DNA from: a virus
Reading direction: 5' to 3' (one strand)
IMG/VR virus record: IMGVR_UViG_3300046534_000882
Location: 1 to 36,845 of that record
DNA: 36,845 nucleotides
Below are positions 30,794-36,845 of this stretch, one piece after another. The position numbers and the translations under genes are program-made. The first letter of the stretch is position 1, and every line of letters begins with the position of its first letter. The notes below the pieces were generated by a model. The model had not been told where the DNA came from. It saw only the letters and a program-made list of their open reading frames with translations, and did no database searches.

Positions 30794-31825
30794 ATGTTTA
30801 CATTTAATAAACTATCGCTGGGCGTTTCAAGCAAGAGGCGAAATCCATTAATTAGGCTGCGTAACTTCCTAGGCTTTGATCCTGTTCTCAACAGCTACGG
30901 AGAACTTGCCACAGCTTGGACGCCTACAGGTAACTTTGAAGCAGGGCTAAATTTCTCAACAACCAGCAGCGCAGCGCAAACTTTATTTGGTGGAGAATTA
31001 GCAGGGACAGACGAAATAAGGCTAGAGATTAATACCTCTGGCTTTGTTGTTGCTTCAGCCTATGTTGGTACTGCCCTGCAAACAGCGATAACTAGCACTG
31101 TAGCACTGGATGATGGAAAGTTTCACAGCGCCAAAATAGTCTATACAGGCACAACAGCAGAGTTATTTGTTAATGACGTTTCAATTGGAACTCAAACATG
31201 GGCCTTGAATGGCAATCAGACAATTAAATATGTTGGTCGTTTATCAACTGGGGCGTACTTTAAAGGTGTGCCAGCCAATCCTGTTTTAACTGATGTAACC
31301 ACCCCTGCAAACAGCCAAGCATATGATTTAGACCAAGCAACAGGCACAACTGAAAGCTCAACTGTAAACTCAGGCACATTAACCTACAACAACATCCCCG
31401 AAGCCAACAGATTCCAAGCGCAATTGATCGGTCGGGATTGGGTGGGTACTGCTGAGCTAGTGGCTAATCCTAACTTTGCCACCGGTAGTGCCTGGTCATT
31501 ACAGTCAGGGATTACTATTTCAGGTGGCCAACTTGTAATGGACTCTACTCAAACTTTCGCACCACTAGCGACTCAAAATCTGTCTTTAGCAGACGGCGGC
31601 ACATTCAGGCTGGGAGCCACTGCAAGCGGCTACGTGCAAGGCACTGTTAATATTCGGCAAGGCACTGCGGGTTCCGGCAACATAATTGAGATAGAGGCGG
31701 ATGGGAGCTATCAGCCAACATTTGTGGGGCTGGCAGCGTCTACACTGGGTATCCGATCTAGCGCGGGTGACACCGAGGCAGCCCTAGATACCCTTTCAAT
31801 CAAATGGTTTTTAGAGGCGCCTTAA
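30794..31825 (+). CDS. LamG-like tail protein
   Basis: Encodes 343 residues. Residues 45-155 (FEAGLNFSTTSSAAQTLFGG, then DDGKFHSAKIVYTGTTAELF and VNDVSIG) are a concanavalin/LamG-type jelly roll; a second beta-rich part follows from about 210. LamG domains bind sugars, so this may bind host surface polysaccharide. The next gene begins immediately. Confidence 0.75.
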   Translation: MFTFNKLSLGVSSKRRNPLIRLRNFLGFDPVLNSYGELATAWTPTGNFEAGLNFSTTSSAAQTLFGGELAGTDEIRLEINTSGFVVASAYVGTALQTAITSTVALDDGKFHSAKIVYTGTTAELFVNDVSIGTQTWALNGNQTIKYVGRLSTGAYFKGVPANPVLTDVTTPANSQAYDLDQATGTTESSTVNSGTLTYNNIPEANRFQAQLIGRDWVGTAELVANPNFATGSAWSLQSGITISGGQLVMDSTQTFAPLATQNLSLADGGTFRLGATASGYVQGTVNIRQGTAGSGNIIEIEADGSYQPTFVGLAASTLGIRSSAGDTEAALDTLSIKWFLEAP

Positions 31826-32191
31826 ATGTATTACGCATATCACAAAGACCACGTACCCAAAGCCTTGAAAGCCCTATACCCAAGCCACGCAATTTATGGA
31901 GGTCTAGCTATATTCGGCGAATCGATTGAAGCACTTACAGGCGTAGCTCTTAACCCTGACGAGATTAACAGCTACATCAACACGGATGCGGATGAGAATT
32001 ACATGGCTCAGTTAGCAGATGAGGCTGACCAAGAGCAAGCGCGTACTGATGCGCGTGAAGTGCTACGGCAATCACTGCAATTAGCTTTGATGGAACCAGA
32101 CGGCCGAGAGATCCGTGTAAACAGCAGTCAAGCCCACACACTGTATTCTGATTGGATGGCCTCACAGCCAGATCAAGATTCAACTCTATGA
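31826..32191 (+). CDS. Hypothetical protein, 121 aa (tail-linked)
   Basis: Starts MYYAYHKDHVPKALKALYPS, then ALTGVALNPDEINSYINTDA and a helical end REVLRQSLQLALMEPDGRE. It has no recognised fold. It follows directly after the LamG-like gene; a fibre-assembly or capping role is possible. The stop overlaps the next ATG. Confidence 0.6.
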   Translation: MYYAYHKDHVPKALKALYPSHAIYGGLAIFGESIEALTGVALNPDEINSYINTDADENYMAQLADEADQEQARTDAREVLRQSLQLALMEPDGREIRVNSSQAHTLYSDWMASQPDQDSTL

Positions 32192-32319
32192 TTAGATTAA
32201 TTATCCTAGCCATGCTTTTGGCATCTTGCGCGAGCGATCCGGCGCCACTTCAAACGGGAGAGAAAACAGAGCCTTTGCCCGGGTGCATTGAGCTTCGGAA
32301 GCGAGGCGGCAAATGCTAA
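32188..32319 (+). CDS. Tiny lipoprotein, 43 aa
   Basis: The ATG overlaps the preceding stop (ATGA). MIRLIILAMLLASC is a signal with the lipobox LASC; the mature part, CASDPAPLQTGEKTEPLPGC, has some prolines and three cysteines in all. The size and lipid anchor are like an Rz1-type o-spanin or a small exclusion lipoprotein. It overlaps the next ATG by seven bases. Confidence 0.6.
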   Translation: MIRLIILAMLLASCASDPAPLQTGEKTEPLPGCIELRKRGGKC

Positions 32320-32684
32320 AGCGGAAACTTCAAAGAGTTCTGAATCGAGCGCATCGAGGCCACGTTTACACGAGCGACCAAGACCAGTATCAGCAACCAG
32401 AATTCTGGGAAAGTGGATTGATCGGTGACTGTGAAGATTTCGCATTGTGGATCAGAGAACAGCTTACCCTCAAGGGCATAGAATCTGATCTGGTTTATTG
32501 CTTCACTGAGGGCTGGGAAGGCCACCTAGTGATTCACGTAAATGGCTGGATACTTGATAACCGATATAAGCAAGTTATGCGCCAAGACAAGTTAGATTAT
32601 CAATGGCTTAAAATCGGCAAGCCGAGCGGCGAGTGGTTCACGATAGCGCCTCACAAGCCTCTTAGTGACACGAAAGCAACATAG
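32313..32684 (+). CDS. Transglutaminase-like cysteine peptidase
   Basis: Encodes 123 residues. A papain-like triad is visible: Cys40 in GDCEDFA, His75 in HLVIHV and Asp82 in ILDNRY. These fit the bacterial transglutaminase-like cysteine proteinase family. Such phage proteins may process virion proteins or act on the cell envelope. It ends the late operon. Confidence 0.8.
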   Translation: MLKRKLQRVLNRAHRGHVYTSDQDQYQQPEFWESGLIGDCEDFALWIREQLTLKGIESDLVYCFTEGWEGHLVIHVNGWILDNRYKQVMRQDKLDYQWLKIGKPSGEWFTIAPHKPLSDTKAT

Positions 32685-32720
32685 GCGACTCATTAGGCGG
32701 GTATATGGGCTGCGTATGGC

Positions 32721-33272
32721 TCATTTGGTGTGATTGGCTTCGAGGGCTTGCTTGATTCTGTTATTTAGTTCTATGTCCATTTTCTTGCTGCTAGGAAACA
32801 AACCCTGCGAATCTATCATTTCAAGTATCATAGAGATCATTTCACCATCTTGCTCGCTAATGGTCACGCTATCGGTAGAGGGGAGGGCATTTAGGCAGTC
32901 AGTGATAAGATTTAAGAAATTCTCCCTATCGGCATTCACCCATACTTTAGGCGCATGTCTTTTCAGTGTTTCCTGTTCTGCTTTAATTCTATCCACTAAT
33001 TCACTACTGGCAGCTTGTGGGGCGCGGGTGTTCATACGAATCGCAATTGCCTGCTTAACCCTTTCGACGAATCTAGGCGCGTATTCGTGCGTTAATTTGT
33101 TATAAGCGTCCTCTTCATTCCTTTCTTCGATTGTCATGTGATCGACTATCTGCTCATCCCCGCATATTAACCCGCAATCGCCAAGGCAGACAAAATCAAC
33201 GCAAGTGCCGGCCACATATTCTATTTTAAATTCGCCGTTGCAAAACGGGCATGGTATTAATTCATCACTCAT
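32721..33272 (-). CDS. Lar-like zinc-ribbon protein, 183 aa
   Basis: ATG at 33272 with AAGG eight bases upstream; the longer frame to 33494 overlaps the next gene. MSDELIPCPFCNGEFKIEYV with PCPFC, followed by CLGDCGLIC, is the zinc ribbon of Lar-type restriction-alleviation proteins. The rest (VERVKQAIAI, RIKAEQETLKRHAP) is helical and not typical. Lar proteins modulate type I restriction, but many members have no tested role. It lies between the tail module and attP on the minus strand. Confidence 0.7.
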   Translation of the reverse strand: MSDELIPCPFCNGEFKIEYVAGTCVDFVCLGDCGLICGDEQIVDHMTIEERNEEDAYNKLTHEYAPRFVERVKQAIAIRMNTRAPQAASSELVDRIKAEQETLKRHAPKVWVNADRENFLNLITDCLNALPSTDSVTISEQDGEMISMILEMIDSQGLFPSSKKMDIELNNRIKQALEANHTK

Positions 33273-33297
33273 ATCTCTCACCTTGTTGTGTTGTGGG

Positions 33298-33942
33298 TTA
33301 GGCGGCTTCACCATGTATTTCAATAATTTCTTGCTTTTTCTGCTCATAGAAGGGCGACCAGCACTGCTTTCCTTTTTCGTTTTTCCACACCGTTCTTCCC
33401 ATTCTGCGTAGCTGTTTAGCCCGCCTAGAGCCAACCTCCCTGCCGAAGCTGCGGCCATGAGCATTAAGCCAGTCCATCGTGAATCTATGGTCATATTTGT
33501 AGTAATGATCTGAGGGGGTGTTTTCGGATAACCAGCCGTCTAGTAGCTTCTTGCTTATGTTGCTTGAGCTGAAAACATAGCAATTTCCAAGAGTCTCTAG
33601 TGTTCCAATTCCTACTTGCGCCGTCTCTTCATCATCATCTGATCCAGAACAAGACCACACGTCACCATTGCACTCAAATTCTTTTCCATCGGCCAATTCT
33701 ATTGAAAATTTTCGACCGCAAAACGCATCGCCGCAGCTTGATGACCCTTCGAGGAAAGAATAGAATCCTGAGTCGGAAGAAGTGAATCTATATCTAGTTT
33801 CTCCCCTGTGGCTTTTGCTCATAGGAGTCTGTTTGTAAATCTCGCATGGCATTCTATCCAGCAAGAGGTAGTAGCTGACATGGTTGCTGTAGGGGCTATT
33901 TCTAGCAATTACATCAATGATTTTTATAACTTCATTTCCCAC
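33298..33942 (-). CDS. Unknown accessory protein, 214 aa
   Basis: GTG at 33942 with AAAGGAG six bases upstream. The sequence has six cysteines in the first half (SSSCGDAFCGRKF, FECNGDVWSCSG) and a C-terminal basic part (GRSFGREVGSRRAKQLRRMG) that resembles a DNA- or RNA-binding helix. I do not recognise a family. It lies at the prophage end and would remain next to attR in a lysogen, a common position for genes that help the host or exclude other phages. It is followed by the Lar-like gene. Confidence 0.6.
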   Translation of the reverse strand: MGNEVIKIIDVIARNSPYSNHVSYYLLLDRMPCEIYKQTPMSKSHRGETRYRFTSSDSGFYSFLEGSSSCGDAFCGRKFSIELADGKEFECNGDVWSCSGSDDDEETAQVGIGTLETLGNCYVFSSSNISKKLLDGWLSENTPSDHYYKYDHRFTMDWLNAHGRSFGREVGSRRAKQLRRMGRTVWKNEKGKQCWSPFYEQKKQEIIEIHGEAA

Positions 33943-34003
33943 AATTAACTCCTTTCGTTAGTATTAAAATCGTAACTTACTGTTATCTATAATTAACGGG
34001 CTA

Positions 34004-34050
34004 GACTGTGACTCCGGTGGTCGCGGGTTCGAACCCCGTCAGTCACCCCA
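34004..34050 (+). other. attP: attP core: 3' half of tRNA-His
   Basis: These 47 bases read as the anticodon loop with GTG, the rest of the anticodon stem, the variable loop, the T arm (GCGGG, TTCGAAC, CCCGT), the 3' acceptor strand CAGTCAC, a C discriminator and CCA. This corresponds closely to the 3' half of proteobacterial tRNA-His. The 5' half is missing, so it is not a functional tRNA gene. It lies 80 bases from the integrase stop. Integration would reconstitute the tRNA gene with the phage copy. Confidence 0.85.
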
Positions 34051-34107
34051 ATAAAATCAAGCACTTGCAGTTTCTTCCTGTGTATCCGTACAGCCTTTTA
34101 CTAACGC

Positions 34108-34122
34108 AATACTAATAGTATT
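34108..34122. repeat. AATACT/AGTATT palindrome between attP and int
   Basis: A perfect inverted repeat of six bases with loop AAT. Adjacent TACTAA repeats are present. It may be an integrase arm site or a weak int terminator. Confidence 0.4.
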
Positions 34123-34129
34123 TTAATGC

Positions 34130-35125
34130 CTATTTTACGCGGTTGAAATCAATCACTCGTGTTTTGTCCGGCGAGCGGTTGTATCGCTCCATCATATTTC
34201 TGGATTTATGGCCTGAAAAATTCTGTTTATCGCCGTCAAAGTCTGAAATCCCCTTGGCCTTTAGATCGTGAAAGGTCCAATTGATCTTATCTGAGCCAGT
34301 ATCCTTGGCTATTTTTGCCCTAGATTTGGCCCATAGGGTTTTAAGCCCATCTGCGGTATAGGCATGGCCCCGAGTAGTAACGATCAGAAACATGCTCTCA
34401 TGGGCTAGTTTCTCCAATCTGGCCGATCTCTGAGCCAATGCCTTGTTGACTACTGCAGTCAGGCGGTCATTCCACACCTTGATTTGCGCTTTCCCTGTCT
34501 TACCCTGCTTGATTAGCAATCCTTCTAATAGCACATCGGACATTTTTAGAGTCCTGATATCCTGCCCCCTGGCTCCACATATATAAGCCAGTTCCATAAA
34601 TATCTGCAAAGTAGGGGATACACTCTTGAAGTGCGCCTCATATTCATCGTCTGTGATGTATCGGTCCCGCGGCTTTAACAAAAACGGTTTAACGTCTTTC
34701 ACTGGATTCGAATCGAGATAGTTGTACTCAAGACCCCAAGCCAAGATATTCATCAATAAGATTCGCTCAGTATTGGCTCTTTTCTTGCTTGATCTCAAAT
34801 CCATGTATTTTCGAATATGGACCGGCTTTAGCACTTGGGCCTCAACCTTGCTGAATACTGGTGATAATGCCCGCCACGCGCCTTCGTAATCTCGCTGTGT
34901 CGCCGGCTTTAAATTAATATAGCGTTCTGCCTTGGAATACTGCTTCCACAGGTGGCCAACTGATCCATCCTGACTAAACAGCTTCTCATAGGCATACATT
35001 ACCTCTAGGCGGCTCGAACCCTTGGGGGCGATAACCTTGCTACCCCCTGATTTGGGATGGAATGTATAAGCCCCTGAGTGGCTCAGATAGACCCTATCAG
35101 GTAACCAATTATGCGACTTTCTCAA
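34130..35125 (-). CDS. int: Tyrosine-recombinase integrase
   Basis: Encodes 331 residues. The catalytic pieces are Arg186 (GARGQDI), Lys209 (KTGK), His286-Lys289 (FHDLK), His306 (SGHKS) and the nucleophile Tyr315 (ERYNR). The canonical HxxR Arg is replaced by Lys, a variant I believe occurs in related phage integrases. The N-terminal ~55 residues are arm-binding-like and about 55-135 form the SAM-like core-binding domain. It recombines attP with the host tRNA-His. It overlaps the DUF4224 gene by 17 bases. Confidence 0.95.
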   Translation of the reverse strand: MRKSHNWLPDRVYLSHSGAYTFHPKSGGSKVIAPKGSSRLEVMYAYEKLFSQDGSVGHLWKQYSKAERYINLKPATQRDYEGAWRALSPVFSKVEAQVLKPVHIRKYMDLRSSKKRANTERILLMNILAWGLEYNYLDSNPVKDVKPFLLKPRDRYITDDEYEAHFKSVSPTLQIFMELAYICGARGQDIRTLKMSDVLLEGLLIKQGKTGKAQIKVWNDRLTAVVNKALAQRSARLEKLAHESMFLIVTTRGHAYTADGLKTLWAKSRAKIAKDTGSDKINWTFHDLKAKGISDFDGDKQNFSGHKSRNMMERYNRSPDKTRVIDFNRVK

Positions 35126-35300
35126 AATCTGGCTCCTCCGTTTTGTAGCGCGGATTATTAACCTGTTCCCAAGTCACAGCAACCTTGCCCTTTCCATTGG
35201 GGTATTGGTGGTCTATTCGGCACTCAAAAAGCCATGCGGATTGCTTCGCGGGCTGGTGGTAGCCGGTGTATTCTGCTATGTCTTCTTGATTTAGAAGCAT
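35109..35300 (-). CDS. DUF4224 protein (excisionase-like partner)
   Basis: Encodes 63 residues. MLLNQEDIAEYTGYHQPAKQ and VTWEQVNNPRY match the DUF4224 family, small proteins almost always directly upstream of a phage integrase and thought to act as directionality factors. ATG at 35300 or GTG at 35303; neither has a strong ribosome site. It overlaps int. Confidence 0.8.
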   Translation of the reverse strand: MLLNQEDIAEYTGYHQPAKQSAWLFECRIDHQYPNGKGKVAVTWEQVNNPRYKTEEPDFEKVA

Positions 35301-35317
35301 CACTTAGTTCTCGATGT

Positions 35318-35578
35318 CTATGGGCTAACTGTGGCTAGGCGTGATAACTCAGATCCAATCATTTCTTGTTCAAGGTCTTCACCAGCGGTGTGAAGGATAA
35401 TATCTATCTTTATGGCTGTTTGCCGCTCTATCACCGCGTTAGACTGGAGAAGGGCTATAGTTTTCTTATGAAGGTTCACGGCAAATTCTTCCTGCCCTTT
35501 TTCTCTTGATTCGGGCTGAGACTCCCAATAGCTCACATACCTTTTTATTTCTTCAAGTAATCGAAATACTTCTTTCAC
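35318..35578 (-). CDS. Hypothetical helical protein, 86 aa
   Basis: GTG at 35578 with AGGAGG eight bases upstream (the GTG at 35584 is only two bases from the site). KEVFRLLEEIKRYVSYWES and EFAVNLHKKTIALLQSNAVI are helical. No known motif. Member of the early-left operon. Confidence 0.6.
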   Translation of the reverse strand: MKEVFRLLEEIKRYVSYWESQPESREKGQEEFAVNLHKKTIALLQSNAVIERQTAIKIDIILHTAGEDLEQEMIGSELSRLATVSP

Positions 35579-35596
35579 AATCACTGCCTCCTACGG

Positions 35597-35965
35597 CTAA
35601 AGGGTTATGCTCAACTTGGCAAGATTATCGTCAAGATCCGGAAAGTGCGTGTCTGTGAGCAATTTAGATTCTTGCTTTGCTGGGTGTTGGTCCTGTAGCT
35701 GCTCAAACTTGCGCTTTATATCCCAATAATTGTTATAGTGTTCATCGCTCTCTTTTTGCAACTCAGCCTTATCAGCCTCAAGCTCGGCTATGCGTCTATC
35801 CTTTTGCTCTATCTGCATATCCCTATAAGCAAGCTCGGCAGCAAACTTAGATTTGGCATGTAAACCAAAACTTGTTATGGCTCCAACATGGAATCCATAA
35901 TGATTACTATCAACAACTTCTCCAGCCAACTCTGTGTCCCAATCTAAATACGGTGATCCAATCAC
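35597..35965 (-). CDS. Coiled-coil protein, 122 aa
   Basis: GTG at 35965 overlaps the previous stop (GTGA) with AAAGGAG eight bases upstream. Residues 45-95 (DMQIEQKDRRIAELEADKAE, then LQKESDEHY) form a long coiled coil. Many phage early operons encode a protein with this KDRRIAELEA pattern, of unknown role. N-terminal GSPYLDWDTELAGE is beta-like. Confidence 0.7.
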   Translation of the reverse strand: MIGSPYLDWDTELAGEVVDSNHYGFHVGAITSFGLHAKSKFAAELAYRDMQIEQKDRRIAELEADKAELQKESDEHYNNYWDIKRKFEQLQDQHPAKQESKLLTDTHFPDLDDNLAKLSITL

Positions 35966-36255
35966 GATCCTTGCTCCTTTGCTCGCTGTAGGTATTTTAT
36001 TGGAGTTCGGAATGCTTTATCAAAAGCCCATATAGCGTCTATAAGAGTATCTCCAAAGCCTGCAACACCGTCCTGAATATTATCTCCGTACAAAACGCAG
36101 TATTGATTCCCGTCAATTGAGACTTTTGGCTTCAACATAGAAAACAGATTCATTTCTTCTTCTTCAACAGCTTTACTTATTTGAGATTGGTGGATTTTCT
36201 GAGCAAAGTGATTGTCAGAGTTTATTTTTTCTAGCCAATAAGTTTCCTCGTTCAT
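35962..36255 (-). CDS. Hypothetical protein, 97 aa
   Basis: MNEETYWLEKINSDNHFAQK, later NQYCVLYGDNIQDGVAGFGD and DAIWAFDKAFRTP. It looks like a small globular protein of the kind with a final paired strand and helix (a phage family related to DUF551-neighbour proteins). The AAAGGAG ribosome site lies in the end of the upstream gene. Confidence 0.6.
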   Translation of the reverse strand: MNEETYWLEKINSDNHFAQKIHQSQISKAVEEEEMNLFSMLKPKVSIDGNQYCVLYGDNIQDGVAGFGDTLIDAIWAFDKAFRTPIKYLQRAKEQGS

Positions 36256-36567
36256 CTATCCTTGCTCCTTTGCTGGTGGGGTGGGTAGGGGCATCCAGTG
36301 GGTAGCTTTTGCAAAAGGTGCCTTGTGATTCGCTGCGGAAAGCACGTAAAATCCGCCTTGTGATTTACGGGCAAAACCTATTAACTTACCGTCTGTTATC
36401 AATACTGGGCATCCCTTTGGAGGGCTACGATCCTCAACACTCACCCACTGGCTTTGTAGGGATTCTTTGCAGGCTTCAAGAACAGCTTTTGTAGAATCGT
36501 GTATTTTATGTGCGCCGACTCTTGCAGCCTTTAGCTCAAAAGCTATATGTGCAATCAAGTCATTCAT
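36256..36567 (-). CDS. DUF551 protein, 103 aa
   Basis: The C-terminal part WVSVEDRSPPKGCPVLITDG, with KATHWMPLPTPP at the end, is the DUF551 domain, common in temperate phages; role unknown. Three consecutive ATGs (36573, 36570, 36567) occur; GAGG at seven bases fits 36567 best. It lies directly downstream of ssb in the operon. Confidence 0.8.
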   Translation of the reverse strand: MNDLIAHIAFELKAARVGAHKIHDSTKAVLEACKESLQSQWVSVEDRSPPKGCPVLITDGKLIGFARKSQGGFYVLSAANHKAPFAKATHWMPLPTPPAKEQG

Positions 36568-36576
36568 CATCATTCC

Positions 36577-36845
36577 TCAAAAAGGTATATCGTCGTCAAA
36601 ATTGTCGAAGTTGCTAGGCGCTGCCTGCTGTGGTTGCTGTCCATTGCTCGGTGCTTGTTGCTGCCCGCCTTGCTGAGACTCGCCCGTCCAGAACACCTTT
36701 ACATTGCCCAAGATATTCCCCTTAGTGCCGGCCTCTCGCGCTTCCTTGCTAACGTCCTGCGTTACCATGCCGTGATCGCCGTATTGACTAGGATTTTCTT
36801 GGTCGATGAATACTGTTGCGTCGAGGTACTTTGCGCCCTTGCCCT
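36577..36845 (-). CDS. ssb: Single-stranded DNA-binding protein, 3' part (split by contig ends)
   Basis: The C-terminal portion of the gene whose start is at 188; bases 36719-36845 repeat 1-127. It encodes VTQDVSKEAREAGTKGN, then a Gln/Pro-rich linker (ESQQGGQQQAPSNGQQPQQA) and the acidic tip NFDDDIPF, a hallmark of SSB proteins that bind partner proteins. Joined over the circle the protein is 109 residues. Confidence 0.85.
   Translation of the reverse strand, partial: GKGAKYLDATVFIDQENPSQYGDHGMVTQDVSKEAREAGTKGNILGNVKVFWTGESQQGGQQQAPSNGQQPQQAAPSNFDNFDDDIPF
36719..36845. repeat. Terminal overlap repeat, right copy
   Basis: Identical to 1-127. See the left copy: it closes the molecule into a circle. 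Confidence 0.95.

Noticed and set aside
33990-34050. A functional tRNA-His gene
   Set aside because: The acceptor 5' strand, D arm and the 5' side of the anticodon stem are missing; only the 3' half is present.

Overview
The window is a complete, circularly closed temperate podovirus-like phage genome in the P22/lambda style. The first 127 bases (1-127) are repeated exactly at the end (36719-36845), so the unique circle is 36,718 bp and the arbitrary cut falls inside a single-stranded-DNA-binding protein gene. The attachment site next to the integrase is the 3' half of a bacterial tRNA-His gene (GTG anticodon loop, T arm, acceptor, encoded CCA). This points to a proteobacterial host, probably gammaproteobacterial. 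The head and tail genes follow the P22 order and the control region follows the lambda order.

Layout on the circle. (a) 34130-36718 joined to 1-3931, minus strand: early-left operon. Reading from its promoter: a small basic protein at the lambda N position, a small gene, a terminator, then small proteins, two YopX-like paralogues, a Rad52-like annealing protein, SSB, a DUF551 protein, coiled-coil and small proteins, a DUF4224 excisionase-type protein and integrase, ending at attP (34004-34050). (b) 4057-5114, minus: CI-like S24 repressor with a translationally coupled secreted protein, ended by a terminator. (c) 5115-5215: divergent promoters with 14-bp near-palindromic operators; a third operator lies within the left promoter at 3939-3966. 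(d) 5216-11546, plus: cro, a terminator on the cro stop, a DUF1376 replication protein with internal 21-bp repeats (candidate origin), a small overlapping replication partner, HTH proteins, an orphan C5 methyltransferase that contains a long conserved-looking ORF in another frame, NinB-like, metallophosphoesterase, DUF3310, NinG-like, Zn-binding small proteins and a Q-like candidate. (e) 11555-11686: late promoter followed by a short leader and terminator, the pR'-tR' arrangement.

(f) 11709-14815, plus: holin, M15 endolysin, lipoprotein, an Acb2/Tad1-type candidate anti-defence protein and several small genes. (g) 14816-15181: gene-free region with a hairpin and homopolymers just before the terminase genes. 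(h) 15182-32684, plus: TerS, TerL, portal, scaffold, major capsid protein, an attenuator, gp4- and gp10-like connector proteins, three large ejection-type proteins, fibre and receptor-binding proteins, a small lipoprotein and a transglutaminase-like protease. (i) 32721-33942, minus: two genes between the tail module and attP, the prophage-end position typical of accessory (moron) genes; one carries a Lar-like zinc ribbon.

Inferred working: in lysogeny CI would hold the three operators and its operon would also make the secreted protein. On induction the left and right operons would run, probably needing antitermination past the terminators at 3387-3411 and 5414-5445. A Q-like product would then let late transcription pass the leader terminator. 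All functional names come from motif recognition and gene order; no database search was run.
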